A DNA stretch of 64,000 bases from Xanthoparmelia taractica. Taxonomy: Eukaryota > Ascomycota > Lecanoromycetes > Lecanorales > Parmeliaceae. The translations under genes were made by a program, and so were the position numbers. Position 1 is the stretch's first letter. Each line of letters begins with the position of its first letter. The stretch lies in the NCBI GenBank assembly GCA_033085395.1, contig JANQBS010000088.1, positions 62,001 to 126,000 of the forward strand, given 5' to 3'. This document shows positions 46,401 to 58,392 of the stretch, one piece after another. Under the pieces are notes generated by a model. The model saw only the letters and a program-made list of their open reading frames with translations. It was not told the origin of the DNA and ran no database searches.

Positions 46401-48112
46401 CGATAGAACAAATATCAAGATATCCAAGAGGAATACGCAACATATGCAAGACATAAATCGCTAGCTCTACGCAACACGAGGAGGAGCCAGAACCACTAGC
46501 CATCGGTAAGCACTTCCTCCATATAGTTAGCACCTGGTTAGATATAAACTTTGACCGGGACGAAGCGGCACGCTGCGGAAAGACAGAGTCTCTGAGCGGA
46601 GGACTAGCTTAGGCGGATAAGGAGTGGAATAAGAAACCCCTGACGCTGACGGATGGCAGATCATACTTCTCCTAGCATGACTCCACAGTTACGGAATCCA
46701 TGATGTCGCAGGCACTATTTTCGTTCGACATTCTTCGGCAAGGAAACCGTGTCGCATACTGCAAAGGGAAGGCTCCGTCAGCATGCGCCGATAAGAGAGA
46801 TTATTGATGTTAAAGTACTTCGCCGGCTTCGGAGATCATCCAAAACCGGTATCGATTGATGGAGCAACGAACGCAATCTCTCATCCACGACATTAGTCGT
46901 GTTAATTGACCAACGTTCCGATGACTAATCGAAAGCGGTGACCAGGATGAGAGTTTGCCCATCCAATCAAGTTATCGCTTGGTGGTATGAATGGCATACA
47001 AGCCAAGTGAAGCTGCACTTCGAGAGCTAGAGGTAAGACATTAAACTGAGATCGAAACCTTGACGGACTGATACTTGATTGCTGACATCCGTGGGGAAGT
47101 CGTTGGCCGCCCAATCACGGAGAACCAGTAATCCACCGTATTTCCAATGTATAGTTCTAACCTTAATCGTGCTCTTATTTTAACTTCGCGGACGCCATAG
47201 AAGCCTTTGATGGATTGCATGGGCCCGTGATCCCCACGTGTCGTTATCCGTACCCCAGATACCCATGCGCAAGCGGATATTCACTAGTGCATTATGCGCG
47301 CTCGGATAGGATGTATTACCGAACGTGGTCCGAGCTTCCGCTAGCTTGCCTTAAAGAGCTCAAACCATGACGGATCTGGTCGGTGCATTAGCTTGAAGAC
47401 CCATGATGAGTGAATTGCTGCATGTCAGCGTGAATTTCAATATTCCCGCCAACACGTACTAGACCTGCAACTGCATGGATTATGCACCGATCGCGATAGG
47501 TTTCAAGGGTATTACTCGGAGATTGGCTCATTACAACCCGAAAGCTATTGGGAGATATGCACCGGTAGCCTTTCCTGTAGTCGAAGTCGCACATCCGAGA
47601 CTTCTGCATGTCTCACAACCACCTCAAAGACTTGGACGGCACCATTTTAGGTTCTGAGGTTTGCATTAGATCCTACTAGAGATGCACTGGTCACATCTCC
47701 ATAGCGAGGACTTTTCAAGTGCTATCCTGCTGGATCTGCAATGTCCGGATCCTGTCCCGCCGCCTCGGGATTCGCGGAATGCCGAGGCAACAGGCAGTTA
47801 GCAACGACAACCTCATGAAAACGCATCAAATCTGGCGAATCATTGGACGACAATGTTAGCGTCAGCTAGAGCGTTACCTCGGTGCGGGTCGAGCAAGGCG
47901 GTCTTATAAATGCTGCTCCCTGTCAAAGCCTGTGTCCACCAAGCGTTCTTGAATCGAGGTTTAGGAACCTTAGCAATCCCTCGAATATATAACCGCCCTG
48001 AATCTCGGAAGAAAGTTGCAGCAAGGACACCAAAGCCTCAGCCCATACTCAGCGAGTAGAAGATCCAGGTTCGTTTCAGCAGTTGGCTGACCTTGTTGGT
48101 TAAGGTAAAACC
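43472..48112. other. Gene-poor 4.6-kb region with homopolymer
   Basis: No gene is supported. A run of 16 G at 44942-44957 stands out. A 92-codon frame at 44515-44793 (-) and others have no domain. At 45709-45972 (-) a frame reads GLYWCANGAGDRGICLHRC, loosely like cysteine-rich secreted proteins, but it starts without an ATG and cannot be extended. Repeated G-A-C-C-C-C words occur near 43960-44060. Confidence 0.45.
44942..44957 (+). repeat. Poly-G homopolymer, 16 bases
   Basis: Sixteen consecutive G. Such runs can form G-quadruplex structures and are a frequent site of length error in sequencing. Confidence 0.9.
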
Positions 48113-48437
48113 ATGTCGTAAGTGGTCTTAAAAAAATTGCTTAGGTTACACTCACTGACCGACTTCTTTGTGTAGGACTCTTTCTGAGTTAGGAGAAAAC
48201 CCCAAATTACCCAGCCCGCCGATTCCGCGACTCGAAAGTTGGAAGAGGGATTTTCAGACCCATGAGCAGGTCGTCATGGGACAATCGACTGAGAGATCGG
48301 TAGCGAAGATGAAAACCTTCCTCGACGATATTGAAGAGAAGATAGACGGACATCAAAAGATACAAGACCGGGCAACGGAAGAGAATAGATCAAGAGTGAG
48401 AACCAAACTCCTGTCAGATGGACAACACAGGAAGTGA
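48113..48437 (+). CDS. Small charged protein, paralogue of the 58.1-kb protein
   Basis: Two exons, ATGTC at 48113-48117 and 48176-48437, joined across a 58-bp GT-AG intron, give 88 residues. Without the intron the ATG would not reach the frame. The protein is charged and likely helical, with no signal peptide or membrane segment. Its core, SWKRDFQTHEQVVMGQ then TERSVAKMKTFLDDIEEK, matches a predicted protein at 58129-58392 (SWLKKTETHEQMAVGQ, SRSFAKTMHLLEETERK). Shared residues include W, THEQ, GQ, T, RS and AK. The C-terminal 25 residues are unique to this copy. No known family recognised. Confidence 0.55.
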
Positions 48438-51400
48438 TGCGGCAGGAGACTTACGAGTGCGGAAAGATGCTTGTGCAGAGGACAAGCCCTGATTAGCGTT
48501 GTACGTGTATGCTAGAAGAGTCTATAAACCAGATGACATGTACCTTGGAAGACCATCTGTGGGCTTTCAAGCGGCAGATGACATGACTATCTGCAAATAT
48601 TGTTGCAACAGGACATGAGAGCACCAATGAGAGACCAGAGAATTTGACGCAGTCCTCATTCCCATGTTTGAACTGTGCTCACGGGCCAGACCAATCAGCC
48701 ATCCGCAGGCCAGCGTGCAAGGCCGTCACGCTAGCTGTGCAACTGGGACGAATCCCAAGCAGGGTAATCCGGGTCTGTTGCGCACATTTTTGCTTCTGAA
48801 TTTCATCAAGAAGATGGTGAGGCCCTTTACATCGTCTGGTGGTGGCGTGTCGTTGACGAAGATCGTCGTTTAAGGCCAGCACTAGATTTCTAGCGCGCGG
48901 CGGCGGCATCAACCTTGATCTTATGATAGATACCTTGTAGCTCGACTCTTCTCCTCCTTTGCACCCGTATGGCCTAGCTCTTGAGTCGCGAGAGCTTTGT
49001 GCCCAGAGACCTGTGTCTCCCTCGTGGCACCCTGTAATCCATTCATCGTCGCGCACCATCATCCAAGTTTTCAGTGATCCCTCCCTGTAGGCTCAAGTAG
49101 TCTTCGAATATTTGCGTCAAAAAATTGATTGCCCGTCCAGTGCACGACGATGACGGATCCAAGCTTATTAGCGGCTGCATCGATATGACTGTGTCCCGAA
49201 TGTCTTAGGCATGCGCAAGGTGTCTTCAAACGTGAGCATAGCTGTTGAGCGTCTTGTCGACCGGGTGCCCATCTCGGATAAAATTGTTGTTCTATGCTCT
49301 CGCAATGATTAGCACGTCTGGCATACAATATGCATCGGGTTTGAGCGTTGACAACATCATTTTGGCGAGAAACAGGATCCCACGTATGCCTTCAACGCTT
49401 TAATTCTTCGTCGGATTAGTATTCCCTGTAACTGATTGAAATACAGGCGTTGCCTTATACTTTGATTTGGCTATTTTTCGAGAGCATAGACAACTCTTAG
49501 GAAAATTGTCAGCCTGGATGCCAAAGATGAGAAATGAGAGCGTTGTGATCTGCAAGATCGATGTTGCGCCTAAAGCGCATCAATAGCGGCAAAGTGGGAG
49601 ATTGCTGCATGATGCACGAAGATGCATGAGTTATACGCGCGTGCTGTCATTTTTTACTCGCAAAATCATCTAACAGCATAGTGTTACTAAGACAGAATGA
49701 ATTGCTGACCTGATTGTTCTTGGAAAAGTGTCTCTCGGCGCTGATGATTCCAATTCGAGGCTTCAAGAAGATCTCAGAGTACTTAGCGATCCGAACCGCT
49801 GTAGCTAGCCTAGTGCAAATTCTATGGTTCTGCAGGGCATTTTATTTTGAGTGATCAATGACCAAAAGCAACAGGGCTTAGATCTCCTTGGAGCTGAAGA
49901 GCAATTTACACTCGCCTCTTGATCATTACAAGGCAAAAAAGCTGGGTGTAAAAGAAAATATTGTTGCTTACGGTAACGTTTTCTTGTCTTTTTCGTGCAA
50001 TCACTGCCTGATTGCCGGATGCCCGCAGGTGCCAACTTTAGTTGCAAAATCGAACTTTCCATCCTTTCTCTTCTATATGCCCCTTGATGAACCTTCTGCG
50101 CTTTTCACCAAAATTGCAGGCTTTTGGCTCCATAAGTCATGAAAAGCTTAGAATCAATCTGCTACCGGTAGGGTTTCAGGCTGCAATTTGCACAACGTGC
50201 CGACCATTACTCAAGTGGGGGCTGCGAAGGAGGCTGTGAACGACATGAGGCAGCGCAATGTAACAATTCTAACACCAGATCAAATTGCTACCAAGCTTCT
50301 TGGGGTTCGTGTGCGCTTTGGACGAACATTTTGCTCCCATAATTGTGCGGAGAAATGCTTCTGTACTGCTATCAGAGCCTCCGGCTGCCTAACTCGCGTT
50401 CCAGTAAGCCAGATGCCATGGTTGTGCCAAAAATTATTAAGGTCAGTCCGTTTGGCTGGATTGCTACTAAGCCTCACGCTCCACGGTTAGTGCTTAATAA
50501 ATTAACCCGATCACCTGCAGCTTGCACCAGCCATCTTCTTGTTGCTGGTGAGTCAACCAGTCAGTCATGCTCGTCTCTTTCCCATTAACATCGTTTGTAA
50601 CTTATGATAGGTGACCATGATTCGATTTGTATCTTGCTTAGCCCTCTCAAACTTGGAGCTATTACTGAGAAGGCTTCTAAGGTAGATGGTCTAAGCTTTT
50701 TTGGGAGAGAAAAATGGTACGCTCTCCATTCAAGACATTAACGCAAGCTTCTCACTGCGCCGTCCATTCCACCCTCTGCCTGGTAAGTGCCTGATGACCT
50801 TGGCCCCTCCAGTATCTGGCACAAAGATTATACCTCCTGGAATCTTTGGAGCAGAGTTCAGGCTGTTCGGCCTGCACATGAGGATCAGTGTTTTTCGTCT
50901 TGACCGAGATTACTTCTGGTCATCGCAAAGCACACCAGCCAGCTCCCAACAAAGTTAAAGGTGAACATGGCATTCCTGTGCAGCATTCGCGATAACTACT
51001 ACCGTGCATCGGCATACGATACGGCCTGCTTGTAGGTTTTGGGAAAACTCCTGTGCGACGTTTACTTCTAATCCTGAAACAGCAAGTACGTCCAGCCGAC
51101 CCTTTTCCCATTCGCTACCCTACCTCATAAGACCGAAAATATTTCCTTTGCTACCGCCAACCTGCGTCTTATCTACGCTCTCCAAGAGCAAGTACACCAG
51201 CGATCCTGCCGTGAGTGGCTACGAAAGTGAAGGGAACAGCGATATGTTAAACAGCGATTCGTACTGTACCTCAGGGGTTGGAGGTCGTTTGAGATGGAAA
51301 TGATGTACTATACGATGGATCCATTACTGCGGGCCAGATGAATGGCAACCAGGCCGCTGAAGTTGCTCAAGATCTTGCTGCTAGGCTCCGACAGTACCGC

Positions 51401-53838
51401 AAATGCGTCCAGCCTCTACAACTCGCTGTCTACGGAAATCTGCTACTTCATGCTACACTCCAAACTATGACATCTTTATCAACAACAATCACTCAAGTAC
51501 TCGAGGCATCTTCCGGATTGAAATAACCCCGGGCTTTATGGAGGATCCTTTTACGGACCGAGTGTTTTCTAGATATCTATCGACTATTGTTCATCACAGC
51601 CATACAGCAATGCATTCTTTCAGACAGGAGCGAAAAACCATCTTCTCCCGCTGGACCCCAACTTGCCCGCTAGGAGTACTGGGAATCCTGCAGTCTCGAC
51701 CGTTAGTCGTCATCCTTGCTGAGGTATCTCCAAACCTATCATACATACGGATCGGTTAAACATACCAGCATAAACGACCCTTTCGGCACCTTCTGGGATG
51801 GACCGCTTTTCGACAGGCCCCACTGCCACTTCGAGCTTCGCGCCAAACGTCGCATCCGTGCTGACAACATACTTCAACAGGAAATCTACACTGTGACGCC
51901 TCACCAGGAGCTACGGGCACTCATGTTTCTCTGCACAGTCCGGCCGCGCTAGTACGCTGTTGTGGGAATGGTGAATCAGTAAGAGTTAAGGTCTTGGTGC
52001 ATGCATCAATCATACCCTGTACTAGTCTTCTATCCCGAATGGCCTTACCAAGCTTTGCCTACATGGACACTGTCACACCCCATCTGTTGGAGGCAGGTGT
52101 TGACCATAAGCACAGGAAACCACCACTGGACACTACCACCCCACGTGTCTGTCACAGAACCAGTTTGAGAAGGAACATTTCGAGCCACCCGTAGAAACCA
52201 TTTCCCATGCTAGGAGGCGGGAACGCCAAAATGATGTGCAAAACCCTCGGCGCATGATGCACGACACGCCCGCACCGCCCGTATGCGAAACCTGCGGAAA
52301 GGAGTTTAAAACAGATAGTCCGGCGTCCAATGAAAAGGAAACAAACAGCATGTCACTTTCGCAAAGAGCGGCCCAGTACGGTTGATGGGGTAGTTCAAAG
52401 CGGACGGGACGGTATATTCTACATATCAAGACCTCCATGACCGCGTCAACGAAAGGACACCGGTAGAGGCTTGAGTTTAGATCTCTTTCGCATGAGTGCC
52501 ATGATGATAGATGAATAATTGCAACTAAATCCGCCGCTCAACCCATGAATAGCAGGTGGCAACTCGCCAACCCTTGGTACCCGTTTCTCTAAAACTAGAC
52601 AGCGAGTCTTTCCGGAAAAGGGGAATGAATATTCAGTTCTATCCTCATAACCCGTTCGCCATTTTGACACGTAGACACTCGGGCCGCCAGGCTTTCCCGT
52701 CCGCAGCATTTTCTACCCCATAAGACCCAAAACCTTGTTCCCGTTTAGTGCGTATCCAGATCTCGAGGAACATCGGGTTAGAGTAAAGTATACGTAACGT
52801 AACGTAGCAATGAAGCGTATGTAACCTTGCTTGAACTATGTCGACAAGCCATCCATGCACGTATGTCACGGGTTAGACGCCCAAAATTAGAATAGTAGTC
52901 ACATAGCCCCTTTCCTTGTCTCCAAGCTCAGTGGGCGACCAAAGCCGAGCGTTGAAATGAGGGATGGTGATTGGTTGAGGGACCGATAAGAGCGAGATGG
53001 CAAAGCACTACAGAAAAAGGAGAAAAGCAAAGGGTGAAACGCGAGTTAGGTGTGCGGCAACAGTATTGCGCGAAGAGGTAGGTTATACGATGTAACGATT
53101 GGAGAGGAGAGAAGAGAATGTTAAGGCAAGCAAAAATTGCATCAGGTGAGGATTTGATGTAGGTAGGTAGTAGAACTTATGCACGCCAGAATCCTTCCAT
53201 GCACGCAGCCGTATGTTCAATAGTCCGTCTGAACGATTAACATCAATGTTAATTTCGATCATAAAGAAATAATATCGGGAGACAGCCTAATGAGCTTCTG
53301 ATTGGTTTCCAAAACTCTGGGAGGGGTCTAGGTTGGAGGGGCGAAACTTGTTATTGTGTACAAGTACCAGTGAACAGTGAAGCAATGCCTATCTCTGGCG
53401 TAGTCGTCACCCAAGGTAGCCGGAAGGCTTTTTTCCTTGCAGGATTCCTAAGTCCGAGGGTTTCTGATTGGACAAAGCGGTTTGGGAGGGAGGACTGGAT
53501 TATTGTGGCGCTGCTCGTGACTTTTGACAATGGTACGTTGGGAATTTGACTGAAAGTGGGTCCGTCACATGCAAAGGAGGGAGGGAGGGGTCTCGTATCT
53601 ACCAAATAAGTTCGTCTTCCCTCTGTTAAACTCTGAGTTTTGAATGATCAGAGAAGTCCAAGATTCAAGGGGAGATTTGAGCCCTCCCTTCACATAGCTA
53701 GAATTTCTCGCATTACTAGAGATCCTCAAATTCCTAGAGTCTGTCGTTACACAAAAAAAAAAGCCCCACCACCCACCTTCTCCTTACCAACACTTCATCC
53801 GACCTCCCATACCCAGCAGCGTCGAAACCCAATCCACG
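48438..53838. other. Gene-poor 5.4-kb region
   Basis: Many short frames, few with plausible ATG starts, and none with a domain. Between 51338 and 51952 three overlapping frames shift into one another with ordinary-looking peptide sequence, which suggests a decayed gene of unknown family. A finger-like remnant is at 52254. Confidence 0.45.
52254..52440 (+). pseudogene. Broken zinc-finger-like fragment
   Basis: From ATG 52254 the frame reads PPVCETCGKEFKTDSPASNE, the start of a C2H2 finger. It continues only to a stop at 52385 with no paired His. In the next frame KRKQTACHFRKERP follows, as if one base were lost near 52330. The pattern resembles the first, irregular finger of the C2H2 gene at 42344 but is too short for a firm link. 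No complete protein can be made. Confidence 0.35.
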
Positions 53839-54216
53839 ATGCCGTCAGTTCCACCGCTCCATCCATCAACTAACTGCCCACACAACCCGTCTAACCGCAA
53901 ATATAGTGACAACCAGAAACACCCCGTCAAACTCACCCTCGGGGCCCTCCAAGCCAACGATGCCATGCAGAAACCGAGGTCGTCGATGAAGCAGTATGTC
54001 TCGAGCAAAGACCCGTACGGCAAGTTCGCTGTGACGGGTACGTCGGGCCAGAGACTGCGTGAGACGGAAATGGAGTTGAAAGGGAACCAGCGTGGGAGCA
54101 ATGGAGCGAATGAGAAAGCGTGGTCGTCGAGGAAGGCCGAAAACAAGGACGGTGGGAAGAAGAAAGTGAAAGACGCTAAGAAGAAGAAGAGGCCGCAGAG
54201 GGAGCAGCGAGGATGA
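53839..54216 (+). CDS. Small Lys-rich protein, 125 aa
   Basis: A single exon of 125 codons starting with MPSVPPLHPSTNCPHN. A mid-section, HPVKLTLGALQANDAMQK, then SSMKQYVSSKDPYGKFAVTG, seems ordered. The C-terminal 60 residues are very basic, with KKKVKDAKKKKRPQREQRG, which looks like a nuclear or nucleolar signal. No family is recognised. Codon sense and the absence of frame breaks support it, but no homologue is known to me. Confidence 0.5.
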   Translation: MPSVPPLHPSTNCPHNPSNRKYSDNQKHPVKLTLGALQANDAMQKPRSSMKQYVSSKDPYGKFAVTGTSGQRLRETEMELKGNQRGSNGANEKAWSSRKAENKDGGKKKVKDAKKKKRPQREQRG

Positions 54217-54942
54217 GACGAGCGCCACGGTTTTCTTTTATTTCTTCTTGTCCTTCATTTTCTCAAAGCAGGGAGGAAATGGTTTCGAGAGAAGGCTTAG
54301 ACTGCAGGTATGAACTCATGACCAAATGAATTTATGCGTGCACTGGGCTGCTATTTGTGAACGAGCTCAGCCGCATTCCCTTCCATCATAGAAACTCAGG
54401 ATGAGAATCAAATCACAACCCCATGTAGCTTTGACTACCAAGGCTGCATTACCCCTCACGCTCACAGCAACAACTCAAATAGCGTCAGAGCAAAAGCTGG
54501 ACGTGATTAAGCCCAAACATTAGCAATAAACGATGGTTGTGAACTCATTAAGCGTCCAGTGACTTGATTTTCTAGTGCTCCCGCTCGTAGGGACATTAGT
54601 GGTTCGTTTTCTGCAATAAGCTTTTTGCTTAGTAAAGCCGAGCCTGAATTGTACAGGCCTGGTGTAAGAATTGATAAAGTCTGAGAACATCCAAGCAATG
54701 GTAACTTCGCGCACCATTAGCCCTCAATCTGTTGCTCCTGTTCTAGACTCCGCAGTGTGCACAGTGCGGGAACCCACATCGACGTGTGGTTTATATAGGG
54801 TATCAGACCTCACCACCATCAATACTTAGATACGACGGCTCTTTATGGTGATACTTCTTTCTCTTCTAAAAGTAGAAGGGTTCACCACTGGTCAAACCAC
54901 CCGGTCACCTAGCTCTAGTTCAGCCCTGATTTAGCCGAATCA
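54217..54942. other. Intergenic region
   Basis: No gene. Two antisense frames of about 65 codons near 54507-54717 are shadows or noise. The right end contains the short repeat 54922-54961. Confidence 0.45.
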
Positions 54943-54961
54943 GAGACTTAGGGTAAGGGCT
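54922..54961. repeat. Short repeat with AGCCCT...AGGGCT ends
   Basis: Second copy of the element at 38415. It overlaps the left inverted repeat of the segment 54943-56472. Confidence 0.45.
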
Positions 54962-56472
54962 GGTACTAGCGCTGTGCAAGATAGTGGATACCTACTTGCG
55001 AATAAGTGGGCATTCGTCTTTGACCAACATTGAAAACAGGCCTCAGCCTCAGCCTCAGCCTCATCTCCGGTTGGAGCCTCCTGCTTGACCTGACTCTGTT
55101 GTCTCCTGAGGTAGGTGTTCAAAGGACCATCATGCAAAGATGACAAAGTGAGACAGGTCAGCGAGAGGGCACAAGAGGAGAGGATGAATTGCCCTTCCAT
55201 CCAAGGACCAACCGCTAACACCGCGGTTAAACTCAGAGCGAAGTCCGGCCCGGTTTCATCGTTTGATTTGCTCGATTTGTGGAACCTATAGGTTTTAAAC
55301 ATCCGTTCCCCAAAAGGGTCGCATGCGTCTCTAGGATGACAGGGTCTGACTCGGCCACCACAGCGTGCTAATCGATTGACTAGTGCTGCATGGAAGGCAA
55401 CTAGAAGCAAGGAACAATGGCGCATGCCTCTTTAATAACAAATAAAGCCTCAACCCCCTGAGATTTACGCACGGGCCACGGTAGCATAACGGGGCGCACC
55501 TGCAGCAGTAGACCTGCAGTAGGACCAGGGACATACATCTTTTGAGGCACTCTCCGCGTATTTTCCGTGTGCCCCGGCACATTTCTTCGTCATGTCAACA
55601 GTAAGCTCCCACACTAACGTGTGCTTAGCCCCACGACCCACACAGTCTTTATTGCGATAGTTCAAGCCACAGCTGAAACTCTTGTTCGCGTACCTGAAAA
55701 TGCAGAAACCCGTCCTCTGATCATCACCAATCGGGGACCCTACTCTTACAATGGATGTGCTAACAGGGTTGAGGGATTGGGCTTAGATAAGGTAATTCGT
55801 CGTTCCTTATCTTAAGGGGGTGCATTACGCAAGACTGGCCAGCAAACGGTAAAAGATGATTTGATCAGAGTTGTATCGAACGGAGAGGGAATTCTGTACG
55901 ATTGGGGTTGGTGGACAGGCCGTTAACTTGCTCACAGTGTATAGTGACTATAGCCGGAAAGTTGTTTTAGAGAGAAGCGAGAAGAAGGTAGATGCAAGGT
56001 ATGAACCGATTGGATGAGGCCGTCTTGGTCAGCTGCGCCACGATGATGCAAGTCATTGGTTACATTTTTGCCCGTGACGATAGGAAAGTAGGGTCGATCT
56101 ATCGAGGCTCCGTCACGAGTTGCCAAGTGTGCCACATCTTCTGCCACACTTTCCCACCATTTTTCTGCCGTAGCACCCATATGCCTCAGCGAATAATGTT
56201 CGAGTGCTCAGCCACAACAGTCCGTCCCCGCAAAATGCCGATCTTCAATGTACTTCGTATGTTTTCCATTTTGAAGCCAACCATTGATTCTAGAGCAATG
56301 AGTCGAGCCAACATTGTGCAAATTAATGAAATTCTTTGTTGTCATATCCGTGACCGCCCGTCTGACACATAATGACTGATGAGGAAGCGTTGAGCCATGA
56401 TCCAGTACGGAGGTGGGAGGGAGACACCATAAAGTCCTGGACAGCGCTAGTACTAGCCCTAACCCTAGTCTC
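54943..56472. mobile_element. Segment bounded by inverted repeats, transposon-like
   Basis: Left end 54943-54980 reads GAGACTTAGGGTAAGGGC and GGTACTAGCGCTGTGCA. The right end 56437-56472, read on the minus strand, gives GAGACTAGGGTTAGGGC and TAGTACTAGCGCTGTCCA. These are imperfect 35-base inverted repeats 1.5 kb apart. An ATG frame of 161 codons (55425-54940, minus) lies inside and ends at the left repeat. Its protein is not recognised as a transposase. No target-site duplication was found. A diverged non-autonomous DNA element is the likely reading. Confidence 0.4.
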
Positions 56473-58128
56473 GAAAGAGGATACCGTAACGAAGACCTCA
56501 TAGTCTTTCCTTAGGGGCGCTTATAGGTACCATAGGCACAGCTCCGAATGAGATATAAGCGACAACCTTTCCAGGTGAGGCGTTATCCGAGATCTTGGCA
56601 CAGAAGCCTTGACGTCCAGGACTTGGTGTCTCCCTCCGTACATGATCTTCCCCAACAGGCAGGTGCATTGAGCGTCCCCTGCCAACATTTCTATTCGCTG
56701 CGCCCTACCGTATCATGCCAATCAAAGCGTACAAAGCGATTAGTTGTCAATGCGACTCTTGAGCCCGCCATAACTGAACCGGTCTTGATGTAGAAAGGGC
56801 ACGCGAACGGATCTAATCATTCCGGGAGAGACCTCCCCTACCAAAAAAAGGAGGTTTCGGCCACATCATCAAGTGCGCCTCGCCTTTAGTACCCTAATCA
56901 TGATCATGCAGTGATGGAGCCGGTTTTCTTAATAAAGATGCACGGGACGGGATGTAATCGTTCCCGGTGGTTTCCGCCTAGCGTGCTTTATCTTTACGAC
57001 TTGATCAAAATCCTGCAATATGCTGGGGAAATCGAAGAATGATTAGACAGCAAGGGCGGTGCTCTGTGCAGAAGCGGGAAGCACAGCAGCAAAAAGGATT
57101 GCCAATTGCTGCGGAAGGCTACCTCACCTAGCCTCGGTTAAGGATCGGAATATTTCGCATGGAAAACAGTTGGCGGAAGGAATTTCTTTCGCTGTCCACA
57201 ATTAGCGCCCGTTAATCGTACATTAATTAATTCCCGCAGCTTCGGACTCGGAATACGTACATAATTTGCCGAAACAAGAAAAGACCGCGAGATTGGCTTG
57301 CATCTTTATCATTGTTTCTTTTTGTGCTGCGCACCTAGAGGAGGTACACCTGTAACCTTAGAGTAACGCTTCTAGCGGACCAGTAGCGTCACCGTCAGAA
57401 AATGCGAACCGTACTGGGCTACCTATTATATAGCGCCTCTGCTAAATTTGGGGCTTGATCTACCCAATCCTCACCTACCAACTCTTCCGCAATCCTTTCT
57501 TTCCTGTCTATCGTGCATGCAGTCATATGCAAGCATGCAGAATCATTCTTTGCCGCACAGACCGCCGACGTGGGCCGGTATAGAGGGTAAGCATGAAAGA
57601 CTCAAGGCGCTTTTAAGGCAAAAGGCTGCGAGGGAGTAGTGGAATAATCAATTGGCAATCGCTGGCTTTCCAAACAAAGAAAAACATGATTTCAGCGTAA
57701 GGGTCCTGTATTAGCCAGGAAGCCTCAGGATTTTAGATTCATGTACTCTCTGTGGTTCCGGTCTCCGTCCAATGAAGGCCGCGAGGAGGGTCTCAAAGTA
57801 TTTGGAGCTCTAGGGTGTTGGGGCAGAGTCGCTATGCTGCATCGCATCAGCAGTCTTCTTCTGTGTCAATCTTCGTATAAATTATCTCGAGCCCGCCCCA
57901 TTCTACTTGACCTTTCTGTAATATTTCGGTAAACTCATTGCCATCAAGAAAGCGACCAGCATTGGCCCAAGCTGAATCCTCATTACCACTATCCACCCTC
58001 AATACGTTGTCGCTACCCTCATTACCTTTGTGTTGACAACCTATCACAAGATCCGCGCAAGACCGTCAATTAAAACAGTCTTTTCGCCTTTGGCGACTTT
58101 TCAGGGTCGTCAAGAAATAACCATCGAC
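56473..58128. other. Intergenic region, no gene recognised
   Basis: Frames below 85 codons. The longest plus frame (56548-56793) shows no motif. A small frame with HERLKALLRQKAARE near 57448-57639 could be an exon end but is unsupported. Confidence 0.4.
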
Positions 58129-58392
58129 ATGCCGTTCGTCATCGCAACATCGCTTCTCTTACGTAAGACTGACGAAACTCATTTGAGCAGGAATAGCAAA
58201 GACCATCCTCAGCAAGTCTCCTCTGCCGCTTCATCCTCTACGAAGCTCAGCAAACCCCAGCTGCGATCCTGGCTCAAAAAGACAGAAACGCATGAGCAGA
58301 TGGCGGTAGGACAGAAGACATCTCGATCTTTTGCGAAGACCATGCACCTACTTGAAGAGACGGAAAGGAAGCTTGAGAGGGACTTCAAGTGA
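58129..58392 (+). CDS. Small charged protein, paralogue of the 48.1-kb protein
   Basis: An open frame of 87 codons with ATG at 58129. An open frame continues upstream, so the start is uncertain. The N-terminal part, MPFVIATSLLLRKTDETHLS, has no counterpart in the paralogue and may include a missed intron (GTAAGACTG lies there). The conserved core, LRSWLKKTETHEQMAVGQ then SRSFAKTMHLLEETERK, matches the protein at 48113-48437. It ends soon after the core, about 25 residues earlier than its paralogue. No signal peptide or known domain. Function unknown. Confidence 0.45.
   Translation: MPFVIATSLLLRKTDETHLSRNSKDHPQQVSSAASSSTKLSKPQLRSWLKKTETHEQMAVGQKTSRSFAKTMHLLEETERKLERDFK

Noticed and set aside
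51338..51952. Series of overlapping frames suggesting a decayed gene
   Set aside because: No family could be named, and the frames cannot be joined without assuming several frameshifts.
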